This document shows, in pieces, positions 1 to 16,083 of a stretch of DNA of 64,000 nt (position 1 is the first letter of the stretch; every line of letters starts with the position of its first letter). Where the stretch lies: the NCBI RefSeq assembly GCF_000429325.1, contig NZ_AUBQ01000004.1, forward strand, positions 434,001 through 498,000, read 5' to 3'. The position numbers and the translations under genes are program-made. Source of the DNA: Fundidesulfovibrio putealis DSM 16056. GTDB lineage: Bacteria; Desulfobacterota; Desulfovibrionia; Desulfovibrionales; Desulfovibrionaceae. The notes below the pieces were generated by a model, which did not search any database, was not told the DNA's origin, and saw nothing but the letters and a program-made list of their open reading frames with translations.

Positions 1-1062
1 TACAATCCCGTGGACATCCTGGCCGACGCCACCGGGGAGCGCCTGGAACGCGTGGCCTCCGTGGTGTTGGACGACCCCCTGGTGGACAGCATGATGGTGC
101 TCATCGCGCCCACGGCCTTCACCGACCCCGTTAAGCTGGCCCAGGCCGTGGTGAACGTCGCTGCCGACACCCACAAGCCAGTCATGTGCTGCTTCATGGG
201 CAAGGCGCGCATGGAGCCGGGCATCGCCATTCTGCGCGAGGCGTCCATCCCCTGCTACTCCTTCCCGGAGCAGGCCGTGCGCAGCCTGGAGGCCATGTAC
301 CGCTACGGCGTGCGCAAAAGCCGTCCCTCTCCGGTGATGGCCAGCGTGGAAGGCCGCAAGGACGTGGTGCGCCGGGTGATAAAGGACGTCCGTGCCCAGG
401 GCATGACCGACATTCCCGAGGACCTGGCCCACGAGATCCTCAAGGCCTACGACCTTCCCGCCGCCAGGGCCGCCCTGGCCCGCACTTCGGACGAGGCCGT
501 GGCCGCAGCCGCCAAGATCGGCTACCCTGTGGTATGCAAGGTCGCCTCGCCACAGATTTCCCACAAGGCGGACGCCGGAGCGGTGGTGGTGGGAGTAGAA
601 ACTCCCGACGCCCTGCGCCAGGCATTCCTTGAAATCACCGGACACGTGAAGATCACTCGCCCCGACGCCCACGTCACCGGATGCATGATCCAGGAGCAGG
701 CCCCCCAGAACATGATGGAGGTCGTGATCGGATTTCGCCGCGACGACCACTTCGGGCCGCTTCTGCGCTTCAGCCTGGGCGGCATCTACATGGACGTGCT
801 GGGCGACATCTCCTACCGGCTGGCCCCGGTGTCCATGCACGACGCCCGCCAGCTCATCCGGGGAATCGACTCCTACATGCTGCTCAAGGGCGTGCGCGGT
901 GAACCCGCCGCCAACATCGAGACCCTGGAGGACATCGTCATCCGGCTCTCGCAACTGGCCATGGACTTCCCGGAAATTTACGAAGCCGAACTCGGCCCGG
1001 TGCTCGTCAACAATGAACGTGCCGTCGTGGCCGACGCGCGCCTGATGCTTCTGCCACGCTAG
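1..1062 (+). CDS. Acyl-CoA/acetyl-CoA ligase (ADP-forming type), C-terminal part
   Basis: This reading frame is open from the first base, so the N-terminal part (expected CoA-binding Rossmann domain) lies outside the window. What is visible is the end of a succinyl-CoA-ligase-like domain followed by an ATP-grasp domain (from about residue 125 of the visible part; note SHKADAGAVVVGV and the LGGIYMDVLGDISYRL block). The family converts acyl-CoA, ADP and phosphate to acid, CoA and ATP, or the reverse. The usual glycine-rich GxGG just before the VEVL block is reduced to LGG, so substrate and direction cannot be read from sequence. It stops 17 bases before the next gene and is followed by por, which fits conversion of pyruvate-derived acetyl-CoA to acetate with ATP formation (inference). 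Confidence 0.8.
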   Translation, partial: YNPVDILADATGERLERVASVVLDDPLVDSMMVLIAPTAFTDPVKLAQAVVNVAADTHKPVMCCFMGKARMEPGIAILREASIPCYSFPEQAVRSLEAMYRYGVRKSRPSPVMASVEGRKDVVRRVIKDVRAQGMTDIPEDLAHEILKAYDLPAARAALARTSDEAVAAAAKIGYPVVCKVASPQISHKADAGAVVVGVETPDALRQAFLEITGHVKITRPDAHVTGCMIQEQAPQNMMEVVIGFRRDDHFGPLLRFSLGGIYMDVLGDISYRLAPVSMHDARQLIRGIDSYMLLKGVRGEPAANIETLEDIVIRLSQLAMDFPEIYEAELGPVLVNNERAVVADARLMLLPR

Positions 1063-1079
1063 CAAGGAGACCAGCACTC

Positions 1080-5817
<4,738 letters not shown>

Positions 5818-5834
5818 CAACGAAACGACAACAC

Positions 5835-5873
5835 CCTGCCCCGGAACGGACGAAAGTCCGTTTCGGGTGCAGG
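5835..5873 (+). terminator. Strong hairpin just after por
   Basis: A 12-bp stem (one G-T pair) closed by a GAAA tetraloop, extended by a further 5 bp beyond a single bulged base. It lies 18 bases after the por stop codon. There is no T-run on either side, so it may protect the 3' end or act as a Rho-related structure rather than an intrinsic terminator. Confidence 0.5.
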
Positions 5874-6031
5874 ACAGAATGTTTCCGGGGGGCCGCCCCG
5901 CCCCTCGGAACACCAAAAGGACGGTCATCGGGCCGGCTGACAGTCACCCCCTCGCGGTATCGCCCCACCACACCCCGCCCATGAGCCGCGAGCCTCACCA
6001 CGCTGCCCACCCTGTCGGCTAGCCCAACCGC

Positions 6032-6066
6032 GCGGGGGGAGAGAAATCTCCCCCCGCTTCCTTTTG
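6032..6066 (+). terminator. Intrinsic terminator of the por transcript
   Basis: Perfect 11-bp stem (GCGGGGGGAGA and its complement) with a GAAA loop, followed on the plus strand by TTCCTTTT. It is about 215 bases downstream of por, behind the first hairpin. No plus-strand gene follows, so it most probably ends por transcription. Confidence 0.7.
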
Positions 6067-6386
6067 GGCTTCCTATGACTGACCAACCGAGCGTCGTACG
6101 CGATCCAGCCGACACACGGCAGTTCTTCCCCCGCAACATGGAGGAGAAACGATCTGTACAGTCGCTGCTATCAGGGGAACGAAAACGAGAATTTTATGAA
6201 GAGACAGGGGGAAAAAGACTTCCCAGGCGGATAGGTCTTCCTCGCCGGACGGGTTGGAGCGGCTCCAGGAACAAAAACGAATCGTTTCCTGATGCTTGCC
6301 TGCGCACCCCCTGCATGTACGGGAAGTAGCTTGCCGCCGCGCATCTGGCGGCGGCAAGCTGCCCAAAAAAAGATAAAGAATCCAGT
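6067..6386. other. Intergenic stretch without a supported gene
   Basis: Between the por terminator and the minus-strand metal-chaperone gene. A plus-strand open frame at 6075-6329 (84 codons) has no ribosome binding site and no recognisable composition, so I do not call it. The one clear structure is a perfect 12-bp inverted repeat at 6328-6360 (AGCTTGCCGCCG, 9-nt loop). It lies 27 bases downstream of the chaperone gene on the minus strand and could end that transcript, although no T-run follows it. Confidence 0.5.
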
Positions 6387-6599
6387 CTAACGGAACGCCC
6401 CGGGGGTGAAGCCTATGTTGGTGATGGCGGCTTTCACCACTTCGTCGGATACGGGCTTGGTCTCTTCGTAGGTGGCGGTGCCGAAGGTGAGGTCGACCTT
6501 CACGTTGGCCAGACCGTCGATCTTCGAAAGCGCCTCGGTGACGGACTGCACGCAGTGGTTGCAGCTCATGCCTTTGACTTCGATGGTTTTTCTGCTCAT
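6387..6599 (-). CDS. Heavy-metal-associated (HMA) domain protein, CopZ-like metallochaperone
   Basis: 70 residues forming a single HMA fold. The metal-binding motif GMSCNHC is at residues 10-16 and the pattern of hydrophobic residues (VKVDLTFGTATYE, VKAAITNIGF) matches CopZ/Atx1-type cytosolic copper chaperones. Such proteins hand Cu(I) to P-type ATPases or sensors. No copper ATPase or copper regulator is adjacent, so it is an isolated chaperone gene. It is transcribed towards por with a 12-bp hairpin downstream. The symbol copZ would fit but the metal is not proven. Confidence 0.88.
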   Translation of the reverse strand: MSRKTIEVKGMSCNHCVQSVTEALSKIDGLANVKVDLTFGTATYEETKPVSDEVVKAAITNIGFTPGAFR

Positions 6600-6776
6600 G
6601 CGAACCTCGCAGGGAAGTAGTTATCAGCGAGTGAATCCTACACAAAACCGACGAAAGCGCAAAGGCTACGCGCCTGCTGTCCAACAGAAGCTCCCTCTTG
6701 ATGAAAAGAAATGAGAACGTTCCCCAATACAAGAGCAACTTTCCTCAACGGGGATATTTCAACTTTCCCGCCCTCG

Positions 6777-6861
6777 ACGCGAAGCTACTTGAATGTTTTT
6801 GAAGGAGAGTCCAGAGAGGAATCTTTTTTCAAACAGTTTCCTCTCTGGCCGCCGGAGGCAT
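6777..6861 (+). repeat. Dispersed intergenic repeat, type A (copy 1)
   Basis: Begins with GCGAAGCTACTT and ends with GGCCGCCGGAGGCAT. Between these is an 11-bp stem, CCAGAGAGGAA at 6811-6821 with its complement at 6838-6848, and a T-rich loop. The same terminal 15-mer occurs at 36075-36089, at 61969-61983 (inverted) and at 62360-62374. The copy at 61969-62010 also shares the GTTTCCTCTCT arm and the GAAGCTACTT start. It occupies part of the 336-base gene-free gap between hisA and the metal chaperone gene; nothing else is evident in that gap apart from the hisA terminator. Confidence 0.75.
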
Positions 6862-6880
6862 TCGGCAGCGTCATAACTAA

Positions 6881-6908
6881 CAAAAAGGCTGCCCCGAAAG
6901 GCAGCCTT
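6881..6908 (-). terminator. Intrinsic terminator of the minus-strand gua-his operon
   Basis: Read on the minus strand: 9-bp stem AAGGCTGCC with a 6-nt loop, followed by TTTTTG. It lies 28 bases after the hisA stop codon and is a textbook Rho-independent terminator for the long operon ending with hisA. Confidence 0.88.
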
Positions 6909-6935
6909 GATTGTCTCACATCGAAAAAATGAAAA

Positions 6936-7673
6936 CTATGCGGCGTTCTGGCCCAGCCAGCGCATGGCCTCGGTGAAATCCAGCGTGCCTGTGTAGATGG
7001 CCCGACCGCTGATGACGCCATTCAACCCCTTGGAAGCCAGGGGAGCGAGCGCCTTCAGATCGTCCAGGGTGGCCACGCCGCCTGCGGCGATCACCTGCAT
7101 TGTGGTCTTGGCCAGGAGCGCTTCCATGGCCGGGATGTTCACCCCGGTCTGCATGCCATCGCGGCTGATATCCGTATACACCATGAAGGCCGTGCCCTGT
7201 GCTTCCAGGCGGGGGAGCACGTCATCCACGGTCAACCCGGAATCCTCCACCCAGCCTTTGGTCTTGAGCTTGCCGTGGTCGGCGTCCAGAGAAACGCAGA
7301 TCTTTCCGGGCAGCGCGGCGCACAGCTCGCCGTAGAGGTCGGGGTCGGCCAGGGCCATGGTGCCGATGAGCAGACGGGACACGCCCGCGTCCACATAGGC
7401 CTTGGCCGTGGCCAGATCTCGGATGCCGCCGCCAAGCTGCACCGGAATGTCCCCGGCGCGCTTGCAGATGGCGGCCACCAGCCCACGGTTCCTGGGCTCG
7501 CCGTCAAAGGCTCCGTCCAGGTCCACCACGTGCAGCGCCTTGGCCCCAAGATCGAGCCAATGCCCGGCAGCGGCCACCGGGTCCGGATCGAAAACCGTAA
7601 CCTGATCAGCCAGACCTTGTTTGAGACGCACGCACTTGCCGTCTTTCAAGTCGATGGCCGGGTACAGAATCAC
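6936..7673 (-). CDS. hisA: Phosphoribosylformimino-AICAR-ribotide isomerase
   Basis: 245 residues. HisA is a (beta/alpha)8 barrel that performs the Amadori rearrangement of ProFAR to PRFAR in histidine biosynthesis. The N-terminal catalytic Asp is in [13 protein letters not shown], phosphate-binding glycines are in QLGGGIRD and VIAAGGV, and the second catalytic Asp region is [10 protein letters not shown] place the start at a GTG (protein [10 protein letters not shown]); this GTG shares four bases with the stop of the upstream lipoprotein gene (GTGA), indicating translational coupling. A longer in-frame start at 7736 lies inside that lipoprotein gene and adds non-family residues. Last gene of the operon, followed by a terminator. 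The partner genes hisH and hisF are at 36.2-37.6 kb. Confidence 0.95.
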   Translation of the reverse strand: MILYPAIDLKDGKCVRLKQGLADQVTVFDPDPVAAAGHWLDLGAKALHVVDLDGAFDGEPRNRGLVAAICKRAGDIPVQLGGGIRDLATAKAYVDAGVSRLLIGTMALADPDLYGELCAALPGKICVSLDADHGKLKTKGWVEDSGLTVDDVLPRLEAQGTAFMVYTDISRDGMQTGVNIPAMEALLAKTTMQVIAAGGVATLDDLKALAPLASKGLNGVISGRAIYTGTLDFTEAMRWLGQNAA

Positions 7674-8320
7674 AGACCGAACTCCTTGAGAGCCTGGGCG
7701 ATGCCTTCGCTGGCCAGATCGGCGGCGGTGACCCACTGGCCCCGGCGCTTGAAGAACTTGTCGGCCTCCAGGATGTTATCCGTAAGAGCCTTCTGCTGGT
7801 AGTCGTAGTGGGAGTGGTTGACCAGTCCGCCGGTCTTCACGTTCACCAGATACAGATCCATGATGACCCAGGCAGGGCTGGTGGAACCGGCGGCAGAGCC
7901 CTCTCGTTCCTTCCAGTGGGTGACGATGGGCACCAGCAGGTACTGGGCGTCCAGACACTTGCCGACTTCCTGCCAGTACTTGAGGGTCGCCAGACGGTTG
8001 GCGTCGGGGGAGCGGCGGGCCGAGTCCATGCAGGTCTTGACCTTGGAGCCGACAATGATGTTGCGCTCCGGAGTGATCTTCATGGCCCTGGTGAGGGCGG
8101 CGTCCAGATCGCCCAGGGAATCGGCCTTGGGGGCGACGGCCCTGTCGGGCAGGTACCCGGCCAGCAGTTCCCAGGGTTCCTGGGCCACGGTGAAGGGGGC
8201 CACGCCCACAGTGAACTGGGGGTTCATTTTGGAATCCACCTGGGGCGGACGGCGTTGGCACCCGGAGGCGAAGAGGACCGACACAGCCAGCAGAACGAGA
8301 ATAGCGCGGTTGATACGCAT
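7670..8320 (-). CDS. Uncharacterised lipoprotein between hisB and hisA
   Basis: 216 residues with a signal peptide and lipobox LFASGC (lipidated Cys21), so it is predicted to be an envelope lipoprotein. The mature part has no family I can name; it contains [21 protein letters not shown], a KTCMDSAR segment, and a [10 protein letters not shown]...[17 protein letters not shown] stretch that resembles lipoproteins in which a beta-rich domain ends in a short helical region. Its start codon overlaps the hisB stop by one base (TGATG) and its stop overlaps the hisA GTG start by four bases. It is therefore translationally embedded in a histidine/purine operon although nothing in it suggests histidine metabolism. 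Confidence 0.85.
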   Translation of the reverse strand: MRINRAILVLLAVSVLFASGCQRRPPQVDSKMNPQFTVGVAPFTVAQEPWELLAGYLPDRAVAPKADSLGDLDAALTRAMKITPERNIIVGSKVKTCMDSARRSPDANRLATLKYWQEVGKCLDAQYLLVPIVTHWKEREGSAAGSTSPAWVIMDLYLVNVKTGGLVNHSHYDYQQKALTDNILEADKFFKRRGQWVTAADLASEGIAQALKEFGL

Positions 8321-8901
8321 CAGCCTAGGCTCCCTTTGGTGCTCGGCACCCCGGCCCTGTCCCGCGCCACGGCTTGGCGCAGCGAAACGCCAAGGGCCTT
8401 GAACGCGGATTCCAGCAGGTGATGCCCGTTTTTGCCGTACAGCATGCGTACATGCAGGTTCATCTGGCCCTTGAAGGCAACGGACTTGAAGAACTCGCGC
8501 CAGACGTCTTTTTCCTCACCGGCGATTTGGGCGGGCAGCAGGTCGTCCTCATACACGAGATAGGCGCGGCCGGAGAGGTCCACCACAGCCTCGGACAATG
8601 CTTCGTCCAGAGGGAAGCGGGCGAATCCGACGCGGTTGATGCCGGACTTGTCACCCAGGGCTTCGGAGAGGGCCTGCCCCAGGCACAGCCCCACGTCCTC
8701 CAGGGTGTGGTGGGCGTCGACATGCAGGTCTCCCTTGCAGAAGAGCTTCAGGTCGAATCCTGACCAGAAGGCCAGAAGCGTCAGCATATGGTCCGCGAAC
8801 CCCACGCCGGTGGACACCTCGGCTTGCCCGCTGCCGTCCAGGTCGAGCTCCAGTTCGATGGAGGTCTCCTTGGTGGTGCGTGTGATCTGGGCTCTACGCA
8901 T
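8320..8901 (-). CDS. hisB: Imidazoleglycerol-phosphate dehydratase
   Basis: 193 residues, the monofunctional form without the phosphatase domain seen in E. coli. Both metal-binding repeats are present: HHTLEDVGL and [10 protein letters not shown], plus the substrate-binding GFADHML. It removes water from imidazole glycerol phosphate to give imidazole acetol phosphate. I start it at the ATG at 8901 ([13 protein letters not shown]); upstream residues in the same frame are basic, low-complexity and lie inside tatB. Its start overlaps the end of tatB by 8 bases and its stop overlaps the lipoprotein start by one base. Confidence 0.95.
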   Translation of the reverse strand: MRRAQITRTTKETSIELELDLDGSGQAEVSTGVGFADHMLTLLAFWSGFDLKLFCKGDLHVDAHHTLEDVGLCLGQALSEALGDKSGINRVGFARFPLDEALSEAVVDLSGRAYLVYEDDLLPAQIAGEEKDVWREFFKSVAFKGQMNLHVRMLYGKNGHHLLESAFKALGVSLRQAVARDRAGVPSTKGSLG

Positions 8902-9364
8902 GACTCTTGTCCGTGGCTGACGCGGCAGGCTTGGCTTCGGCAACGGGCTTTGCGGCGGCTTCAGCGGTCGCGGTCGTCGCGGTGGCGACCTGCCCGGAAC
9001 CTGCTGCGTCGGACGAAGCCGTGGCCGTGGCGGCAGCCTTCGTGTCGGTCGCAACTTCAGACGAAGCATTGGATGCAACGTCGGACGCAGGCGATGCCGC
9101 ATCCGGTTTGGTGGCATCGGCCACTGCCTCGGCAGGCTTGGCGTCGTCGCCGAAGAGTTCCTTCTTGGTCTCCTCGATGCGCTTGGCCTCGTCGGCCTTC
9201 TCGATCTCGCGCTCGAGCGTGGACTTCACGTCCGTGCTCATGCGCCGGAACTCGGAAAGCCCCTTGCCGACGGACTTCATCAGATCGGGCAGCTTGGACG
9301 GTCCGATGAGGACCAGGGCCACGATCAGGATGATGACGAGCTCAGTGGAACCAATGCCGAACAT
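8894..9364 (-). CDS. tatB: Sec-independent twin-arginine translocase subunit TatB
   Basis: 156 residues. It begins [21 protein letters not shown], a short transmembrane helix with a polar Glu at position 8, then [21 protein letters not shown], the hinge and amphipathic helix typical of TatA/TatB. Glu8, the GPSKLP hinge and the long charged helix favour TatB over TatA. The C-terminal 80 residues are an Ala/Thr/Ser-rich low-complexity tail. It acts in the cytoplasmic membrane with TatC to recognise folded twin-arginine substrates. tatC is not in the window. The gene is wedged between guaA (3-base gap) and hisB (8-base overlap), so it is co-transcribed with purine and histidine genes. Confidence 0.85.
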   Translation of the reverse strand: MFGIGSTELVIILIVALVLIGPSKLPDLMKSVGKGLSEFRRMSTDVKSTLEREIEKADEAKRIEETKKELFGDDAKPAEAVADATKPDAASPASDVASNASSEVATDTKAAATATASSDAAGSGQVATATTATAEAAAKPVAEAKPAASATDKSHA

Positions 9365-9367
9365 GAG

Positions 9368-10921
<1,554 letters not shown>

Positions 10922-12379
10922 TTAGTAGCTCTCCACCCTGTAGTTGGGAGATTCCTTGGTGATGATGACGTCGTGGACGTGTGATTCGCGAAGCCCTGCC
11001 GGAGATATGCGGGTGAAACGGGGCTTTTCCTGGAGGTCCTTGATGTTGGCGACGCCCACGTAGCCCATGCCGGAGCGCAGGCCGCCCACCATCTGGTAGA
11101 TGGACTCTGACACATGGCCCTTGAAGGGAACGCGGCCCACGATGCCCTCGGGCACCAGCTTGGAGGTCTTGTCCTGCGAGTAGCGGTCGGCGCTGCCCTC
11201 GCGCATGGCGTCGATGGAGCCCATGCCGCGATAGATCTTGTAGGTGCGGCCCTGGTACAGCATCGTCTCGCCGGGGCTTTCCTCGGTGCCAGCAAACATG
11301 GAACCCATCATCACGGTGTCGGCTCCGGCGGCGATGGCCTTGACCACGTCGCCCGAGAACTTGATGCCGCCGTCGGCCACGCAGCAGCGGTCATGCTCGC
11401 GGCAGGCGCGCACGGCTTCCATGATGGCGGTCACCTGGGGAACGCCGACGCCGGCCACGATGCGGGTGGTGCAGATGGAGCCCGGCCCGATGCCCACCTT
11501 CACGGTGTCGGCTCCGGCGGCGATAAGAGCCTTGGCTCCCTCATAGGTGCCCACGTTGCCCGCGATGAGCTGGCACTTGGGGAACTGGGAGCGGATGGCC
11601 TCAACAGCGGTCAGGATGTTGCGGGTGTGGCCGTGGGCGGAGTCCAGCACGATGAAGTCGCATCCGGCTTCCATCAGGGCCTCCACGCGTTCATCGCGCC
11701 CGGCTCCAACGCCGACCGCGCCGCCGGTGCGAAGGCGCCCCAGGGGGTCCTTGCAGGCGTTGGGATATTTCTGGATCTTGTCGATGTCCTTGATGGTGAT
11801 GAGGCCCTTCAGCTTCTTGTGCTCATCCACCACCAGGAGCTTTTCGATGCGGTGGACGTGCAGGTGCTCCTTGGCGATCTCCAGCGGAGTGCCGACAGGG
11901 ACGGTGATCAGCTTGTCGCTGGTCATGACGTCGCGCACCAGGGTCACGTCGTCGTCCACGAAGCGCACGTCGCGGTTGGTGACGATGCCCACCAGGCCGT
12001 CGTTCTCCACCACGGGAAGGCCCGAGATGGAGTATTCGGCCATCACCTTGAGGGCGGCGGCAACGGTCATCTCCGGGTGCACGGTCACCGGATCGATGAT
12101 CATGCCGGATTCGCTCTTCTTGACCTTCTCCACTTCCAGCTTCTGCTGGGCCACGGACATGTTCTTGTGGATGACGCCCGCGCCGCCGTTGCGGGCCATG
12201 GAGATGGCCATGCGCGACTCGGTGACGGTGTCCATGGCTGCGGACAAAAGTGGTATGTTCAGCCGGATTTCCGGAGTGAGCCAGGTGGAGACGTCCGCCT
12301 GGTCAGGCAGGATCTCCGAATAGGCGGGAATGAGCAGTACGTCGTCGAACGTGAGGCCAAGGCTGTTTATTCTGTCCAT
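10922..12379 (-). CDS. guaB: Inosine-5'-monophosphate dehydrogenase
   Basis: 485 residues with a TIM barrel interrupted by a CBS pair (about residues 95-205: [14 protein letters not shown]... and [15 protein letters not shown]). The catalytic cysteine loop [11 protein letters not shown] and the flap region with [13 protein letters not shown] are present. It oxidises IMP to XMP with NAD+, the committed step to GMP. GGAGGGCGC precedes the ATG. The gene begins only 18 bases after livF ends, so transcripts from the liv operon may continue through guaBA. Confidence 0.98.
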   Translation of the reverse strand: MDRINSLGLTFDDVLLIPAYSEILPDQADVSTWLTPEIRLNIPLLSAAMDTVTESRMAISMARNGGAGVIHKNMSVAQQKLEVEKVKKSESGMIIDPVTVHPEMTVAAALKVMAEYSISGLPVVENDGLVGIVTNRDVRFVDDDVTLVRDVMTSDKLITVPVGTPLEIAKEHLHVHRIEKLLVVDEHKKLKGLITIKDIDKIQKYPNACKDPLGRLRTGGAVGVGAGRDERVEALMEAGCDFIVLDSAHGHTRNILTAVEAIRSQFPKCQLIAGNVGTYEGAKALIAAGADTVKVGIGPGSICTTRIVAGVGVPQVTAIMEAVRACREHDRCCVADGGIKFSGDVVKAIAAGADTVMMGSMFAGTEESPGETMLYQGRTYKIYRGMGSIDAMREGSADRYSQDKTSKLVPEGIVGRVPFKGHVSESIYQMVGGLRSGMGYVGVANIKDLQEKPRFTRISPAGLRESHVHDVIITKESPNYRVESY

Positions 12380-12397
12380 GCGCCCTCCGCAGGCGGA

Positions 12398-13105
12398 TTA
12401 GTCGAGTCCAAGATATGCCGAACGCACCTTCGGATTTTCAAGAAGGTCCTTGGCCGGGCCTTCCAGCGTGACCGCGCCGGTCTCCAGCACGTAGCCGCGA
12501 TGGGCGATGTGCAGGGCCATCTGCGCGTTCTGTTCAACCAGCAGGATGGTGGTCCCCTCCCGGTTGATCCGCTGGATTATCTCAAAGATGTTCTCCACCA
12601 CAATAGGAGCAAGCCCAAGGCTGGGTTCGTCCAGCAGGAGCAACTTGGGTCTTGCCATGAGCGCGCGCCCGATTGCAAGCATCTGCTGCTCGCCGCCGGA
12701 GAGCGTGCCGCCGTGCTGTTTCATGCGCTCACGCATCTTGGGGAACAGCTCGTAGACTTTTTCCTCGTCGGCCTTCACGCCGTCCTTGTCGTTTCGCAGG
12801 TACGCGCCCATGAGCAGGTTCTCGCGCACCGTGAGGCGGGGAAAGATCATGCGGCCCTCGGGCACCTGGGTGATGCCCCTGGCCACGATCTTTTCCGTGG
12901 TCATCTTGGTGATGTCCTCGCCAAGGAACATGATCGTGCCCTGCCTGGGCTGGGTGACTCCGGACACGCTCATGAGCGAGGTGGTCTTGCCAGCGCCGTT
13001 GGCGCCGATAAGCGTCACGATCTCGCCCTGGTTCACGGTGAGCGTCACGCCCTTGAGGGCATGGATGGAGCCGTAATAGGTGTGGATGTCCGTCATACTA
13101 AGCAT
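12398..13105 (-). CDS. livF: Branched-chain amino acid ABC transporter, ATPase
   Basis: 235 residues. Walker A GANGAGKTT, signature LSGGEQQMLAIGRALM, Walker B LLLLDEPSLGLAP; the LSGGEQQ and SLGLAP combination is typical of LivF. It energises uptake together with LivG through the LivHM channel. I choose the ATG at 13105 because GGGGGG lies just upstream; a second ATG nine bases later has no such site, and a longer in-frame start at 13198 falls inside livG. It overlaps livG by 8 bases. Confidence 0.94.
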   Translation of the reverse strand: MLSMTDIHTYYGSIHALKGVTLTVNQGEIVTLIGANGAGKTTSLMSVSGVTQPRQGTIMFLGEDITKMTTEKIVARGITQVPEGRMIFPRLTVRENLLMGAYLRNDKDGVKADEEKVYELFPKMRERMKQHGGTLSGGEQQMLAIGRALMARPKLLLLDEPSLGLAPIVVENIFEIIQRINREGTTILLVEQNAQMALHIAHRGYVLETGAVTLEGPAKDLLENPKVRSAYLGLD

Positions 13106-13883
13106 GAGCCGCCCCCCTGCCCAGATAGGCCTCGATGACCTCCGGGTTTTCCCTGATCTCGCGCGGGCCGCCCTCGGCGATCTTGACCCCGTGGTCAAGC
13201 ACCACCAGATGCTCGCAGATGCTCATGACCAGCTTCATGTCATGCTCGATGAGCACGACCGTGACGTCCTTTTCCAGGATGGCGTGGATGAGATCCACCA
13301 GGGAGCCGGTCTCCTGGGGGTTCATGCCTGCTGCGGGCTCGTCCAGAAGCAGGAGCTTGGGCTGGCTGGCCAGGGCGCGGGCGATCTCCAGGCGGCGCTG
13401 GTCGCCGTAGGAAAGGGAGCTGGAGAGGTCCAGGGCCTTGTGCTTCAGGCCCACGAAATCCAGGTACTCCAGGGACTGCTCCACCAGGAGCTTTTCCTCG
13501 GCCTTCTGAGCCCTGGTGCGAAGCACCGCGCCCCAGAAGCCCTGCGCCGCCCGGCAGTGCCGTCCGATGCGCACGTTGTCCAGAACCGGCAGCGAGCCGA
13601 AGAGGCGGATGTTTTGGAAGGTGCGGGCCACGCCCATCTGGGTCATCTGCTCGGGGCGCGAACCGCCCACGGAAACGGGCGCGCCGCCCTTGTCGAAGGT
13701 GATGGTCCCTTCGGTGGGGGTGTAGATGCCCGCGATGCAGTTGAACATGGTGGTTTTGCCAGCGCCGTTGGGGCCGATGAGCCCCAGGATGCGGCCCTTC
13801 TTTACCTCGAAGCTCACGTCGGCCAGGGCCAGGAGGCCGCCGAAACGCTTGCTCACTCCGTCGATCTTGAGAATGGTGTCCAT
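13098..13883 (-). CDS. livG: Branched-chain amino acid ABC transporter, ATPase
   Basis: 261 residues. Walker [10 protein letters not shown], signature [15 protein letters not shown], Walker [14 protein letters not shown] and the C-terminal extension ending VIEAYLGRG are all characteristic of LivG. Membrane-peripheral cytoplasmic subunit. It lies 3 bases after livM and overlaps livF. Confidence 0.95.
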   Translation of the reverse strand: MDTILKIDGVSKRFGGLLALADVSFEVKKGRILGLIGPNGAGKTTMFNCIAGIYTPTEGTITFDKGGAPVSVGGSRPEQMTQMGVARTFQNIRLFGSLPVLDNVRIGRHCRAAQGFWGAVLRTRAQKAEEKLLVEQSLEYLDFVGLKHKALDLSSSLSYGDQRRLEIARALASQPKLLLLDEPAAGMNPQETGSLVDLIHAILEKDVTVVLIEHDMKLVMSICEHLVVLDHGVKIAEGGPREIRENPEVIEAYLGRGAAHA

Positions 13884-13886
13884 GCC

Positions 13887-14921
13887 CTACCCTGCCCGCT
13901 CCGTCTGGAGCCTGGCCTTGAGGTCCATAATGAGTCTGCTCTTCTTGCTGGTGGCGGCGATGGCCGGGAAGAAGCCGCCAGGCTTGAAGCGCATGATGAG
14001 AATCATGAGAAGGCCGTAGGCCAGAAAGCGCGTCTCCGTGGGCAGGCCGAAATGAGGCAGCACAACGCGCAGCACCTCGCCCAGGGCGATGAGCACAATG
14101 GAACCGACGATTGCGCCCTTGATGTTGCCAAGTCCGCCCAGCACGATCATGCACAGCACCAGGAAGGATTCCCAGAACTTGAACACGTCCGGGGCCAGGA
14201 ACATGGACCAGCGCGCCATGAAGCAACCCGCCAGCGCGCCCACGGCGGCCGAGAACGCGAAGGCCACCGACTTGTAGACCATCAGGTTGATGCCGCAGCT
14301 GGCCGCAGCCAGGGGGTCTTCCTTGATGGCCAGCCAGGCGCGGCCCAGGCGAGAATCCTCGATACGGCACATGACCACGTACACGAAGGCCACCATCAGG
14401 AGGCCCAGATAGTAGTACGGGGTCTCGCTCAGGAAATCATAGCGCCAGTCGATGCCGAGCCACGTGAGGTTGATGTCGATGGGCGGGATGCCGGGCATGC
14501 CCAGCGGCCCGCGCGTGAGCCAGATCTCGTTGGTGAGAAACAGCACCACGAGTTCCGTGAACCCGAATGTTACGATGGCGAAGTAGTCGCCGGAAAGCCT
14601 GAGCGTCGGAGCGCCGCGCAGCACGCCGCACAGCGCGCCAAGCGCGGCAGCCAGGGGCACCACAATCCAGAAGCTCATGTCGTAGTTCAGGGAGAGGATG
14701 CCCGCCGTGTATGCGCCGATGCCGTAAAAGCCCACGTAACCCAGGTCCAGAAGGTTGCAGAAACCGGGCAGGACGTTCAGCCCCATGGCCAGCACGGCGT
14801 ACACCATGATGAGCACGGCCACGTGCACAACGTATTCGCTGCTGAGGAACGGAATGAACGGAAAGGCCAGCAGAACGCCCAGCCCCAGGAGCTTCAGTGC
14901 GGTCGATTTGCCTGACATCAT
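13887..14921 (-). CDS. livM: Branched-chain amino acid ABC transporter, permease LivM
   Basis: 344 residues, strongly hydrophobic with about nine or ten predicted membrane segments. Family signatures include [20 protein letters not shown] near residue 53 and the C-terminal cytoplasmic loop ENASCGIN-type segment ([16 protein letters not shown]). With LivH it forms the transmembrane channel. Two consecutive ATG codons start it; GGGGGC is just upstream. Eight bases separate it from livH. Confidence 0.94.
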   Translation of the reverse strand: MMSGKSTALKLLGLGVLLAFPFIPFLSSEYVVHVAVLIMVYAVLAMGLNVLPGFCNLLDLGYVGFYGIGAYTAGILSLNYDMSFWIVVPLAAALGALCGVLRGAPTLRLSGDYFAIVTFGFTELVVLFLTNEIWLTRGPLGMPGIPPIDINLTWLGIDWRYDFLSETPYYYLGLLMVAFVYVVMCRIEDSRLGRAWLAIKEDPLAAASCGINLMVYKSVAFAFSAAVGALAGCFMARWSMFLAPDVFKFWESFLVLCMIVLGGLGNIKGAIVGSIVLIALGEVLRVVLPHFGLPTETRFLAYGLLMILIMRFKPGGFFPAIAATSKKSRLIMDLKARLQTERAG

Positions 14922-14929
14922 AAGCCCCC

Positions 14930-15817
14930 TTATGCCTTCTGGCCCACGCTCTTGCCGAGAAGGCCCGAGGGCCTCAGCAAGATGACCGCGATCATGACCG
15001 CATAGCCCAGGCCGTCACGGTATTGCGAAGACACGTAGCCCGCGCCCAGCGTCTCGGCCACGCCGAGCACCACGCCGCCGAGCATGGCTCCGGGCACGGA
15101 GCCGATGCCGCCGAGCACCGCCGCCGCAAAGGCCTTGACTCCCGCGTTGTAGCCCATGGTGGCGCTCATGGTGTTGTAGTACATGGCGACCAGAATGCCC
15201 GCTGCCGCGCCGAGGCTCGAGCCCAGGGCGAAGGTGAAGGCGATGACCCGGTTGACGTTGATGCCCATGAGCGCAGCAGCCGTGGCGTTCTGGGCCAGGG
15301 CGCGCATGGCGGTTCCGACCTTGGTCTTGTTGATGATGAGGGTCAGCCCGATCATCATGGCGGTGGTCAAAACATAAATGAAAAGTTGCAGACCGGAGAC
15401 GCTGACCGAGCCGAGGGTAAACGCCTGCTCGCTGAAATACTGGGGTACGGCGGCGCGGGGAAAGGGAGCCGGGCGCGATCCCCAGATGATCATGGCGATG
15501 TTCTGCAGAAAGATGGAGACGCCGATGGCCGTGATGAGCGCCGCAAGACGCGGGGCCTTGCGCAAAGGCTTGTACGCGATGTGGTCGATGGAGACGCCCA
15601 TCAGCGCGCAGAGCGCCATAGCCAGGACCATGGCCGGAAACAGCGGTACACCAAGGGAATTGATGAATGTTACGCACAGGAACGCACCGAACATGTACAC
15701 CTCGCCGTGGGCGAAGTTGATCAGTTCGATGACGCCATAGACCATGGTGTAGCCCACGGCTATGAGCGCGTAGATGAGGCCCAGGGTCAACCCATTGAAT
15801 AGTTGTTGTTCAAACAC
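14930..15817 (-). CDS. livH: Branched-chain amino acid ABC transporter, permease LivH
   Basis: 295 residues, all-hydrophobic permease. The N-terminus FEQQLFNGLTLGLIYALIAV and ELINFAHGEVYMFGAF, and the EAA-like loop MRALAQNATAAALMGIN, are diagnostic of LivH. It follows livK by about 266 bases that contain an intercistronic hairpin, an arrangement that usually gives more binding protein than membrane components. Confidence 0.95.
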   Translation of the reverse strand: MFEQQLFNGLTLGLIYALIAVGYTMVYGVIELINFAHGEVYMFGAFLCVTFINSLGVPLFPAMVLAMALCALMGVSIDHIAYKPLRKAPRLAALITAIGVSIFLQNIAMIIWGSRPAPFPRAAVPQYFSEQAFTLGSVSVSGLQLFIYVLTTAMMIGLTLIINKTKVGTAMRALAQNATAAALMGINVNRVIAFTFALGSSLGAAAGILVAMYYNTMSATMGYNAGVKAFAAAVLGGIGSVPGAMLGGVVLGVAETLGAGYVSSQYRDGLGYAVMIAVILLRPSGLLGKSVGQKA

Positions 15818-16033
15818 GGCCTTCTCCGAACCGGGGTTTTGCGACGCGTGGCGCGGTGTATCCGCCCTCCCTGAAACCGGACCGGAACGGTCGGCGTAGG
15901 GTTCGCATCGAAGTCAGCGCCGGATGCGCTGGCATCGCGGACGCCTTGCAGAACAGAACGAACCCGCCTGGAATGAAATGCAGCGGCACACTTCCGCACG
16001 GGCGATTCAAACAGTCATTCGAGGGAAACGAAA

Positions 16034-16057
16034 CAGGCTGGACAATCATCCAGCCTG
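16034..16057 (-). terminator. Intercistronic hairpin after livK
   Basis: On the minus strand: 9-bp stem CAGGCTGGA, 6-nt loop, then TTTCGTTTCC. It lies 27 bases after the livK stop and before livH, so it may be a partial terminator or mRNA stabiliser that separates binding-protein from permease expression. The remaining bases to livH (15818-16033) hold no convincing gene. Confidence 0.65.
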
Positions 16058-16083
16058 CTTCGAATCTCTTAAGCCCAAGAAGC

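Noticed and set aside
6075-6329. 84-codon plus-strand open frame after the por terminator
   Set aside because: No ribosome binding site, no recognisable domain, placed behind a terminator.
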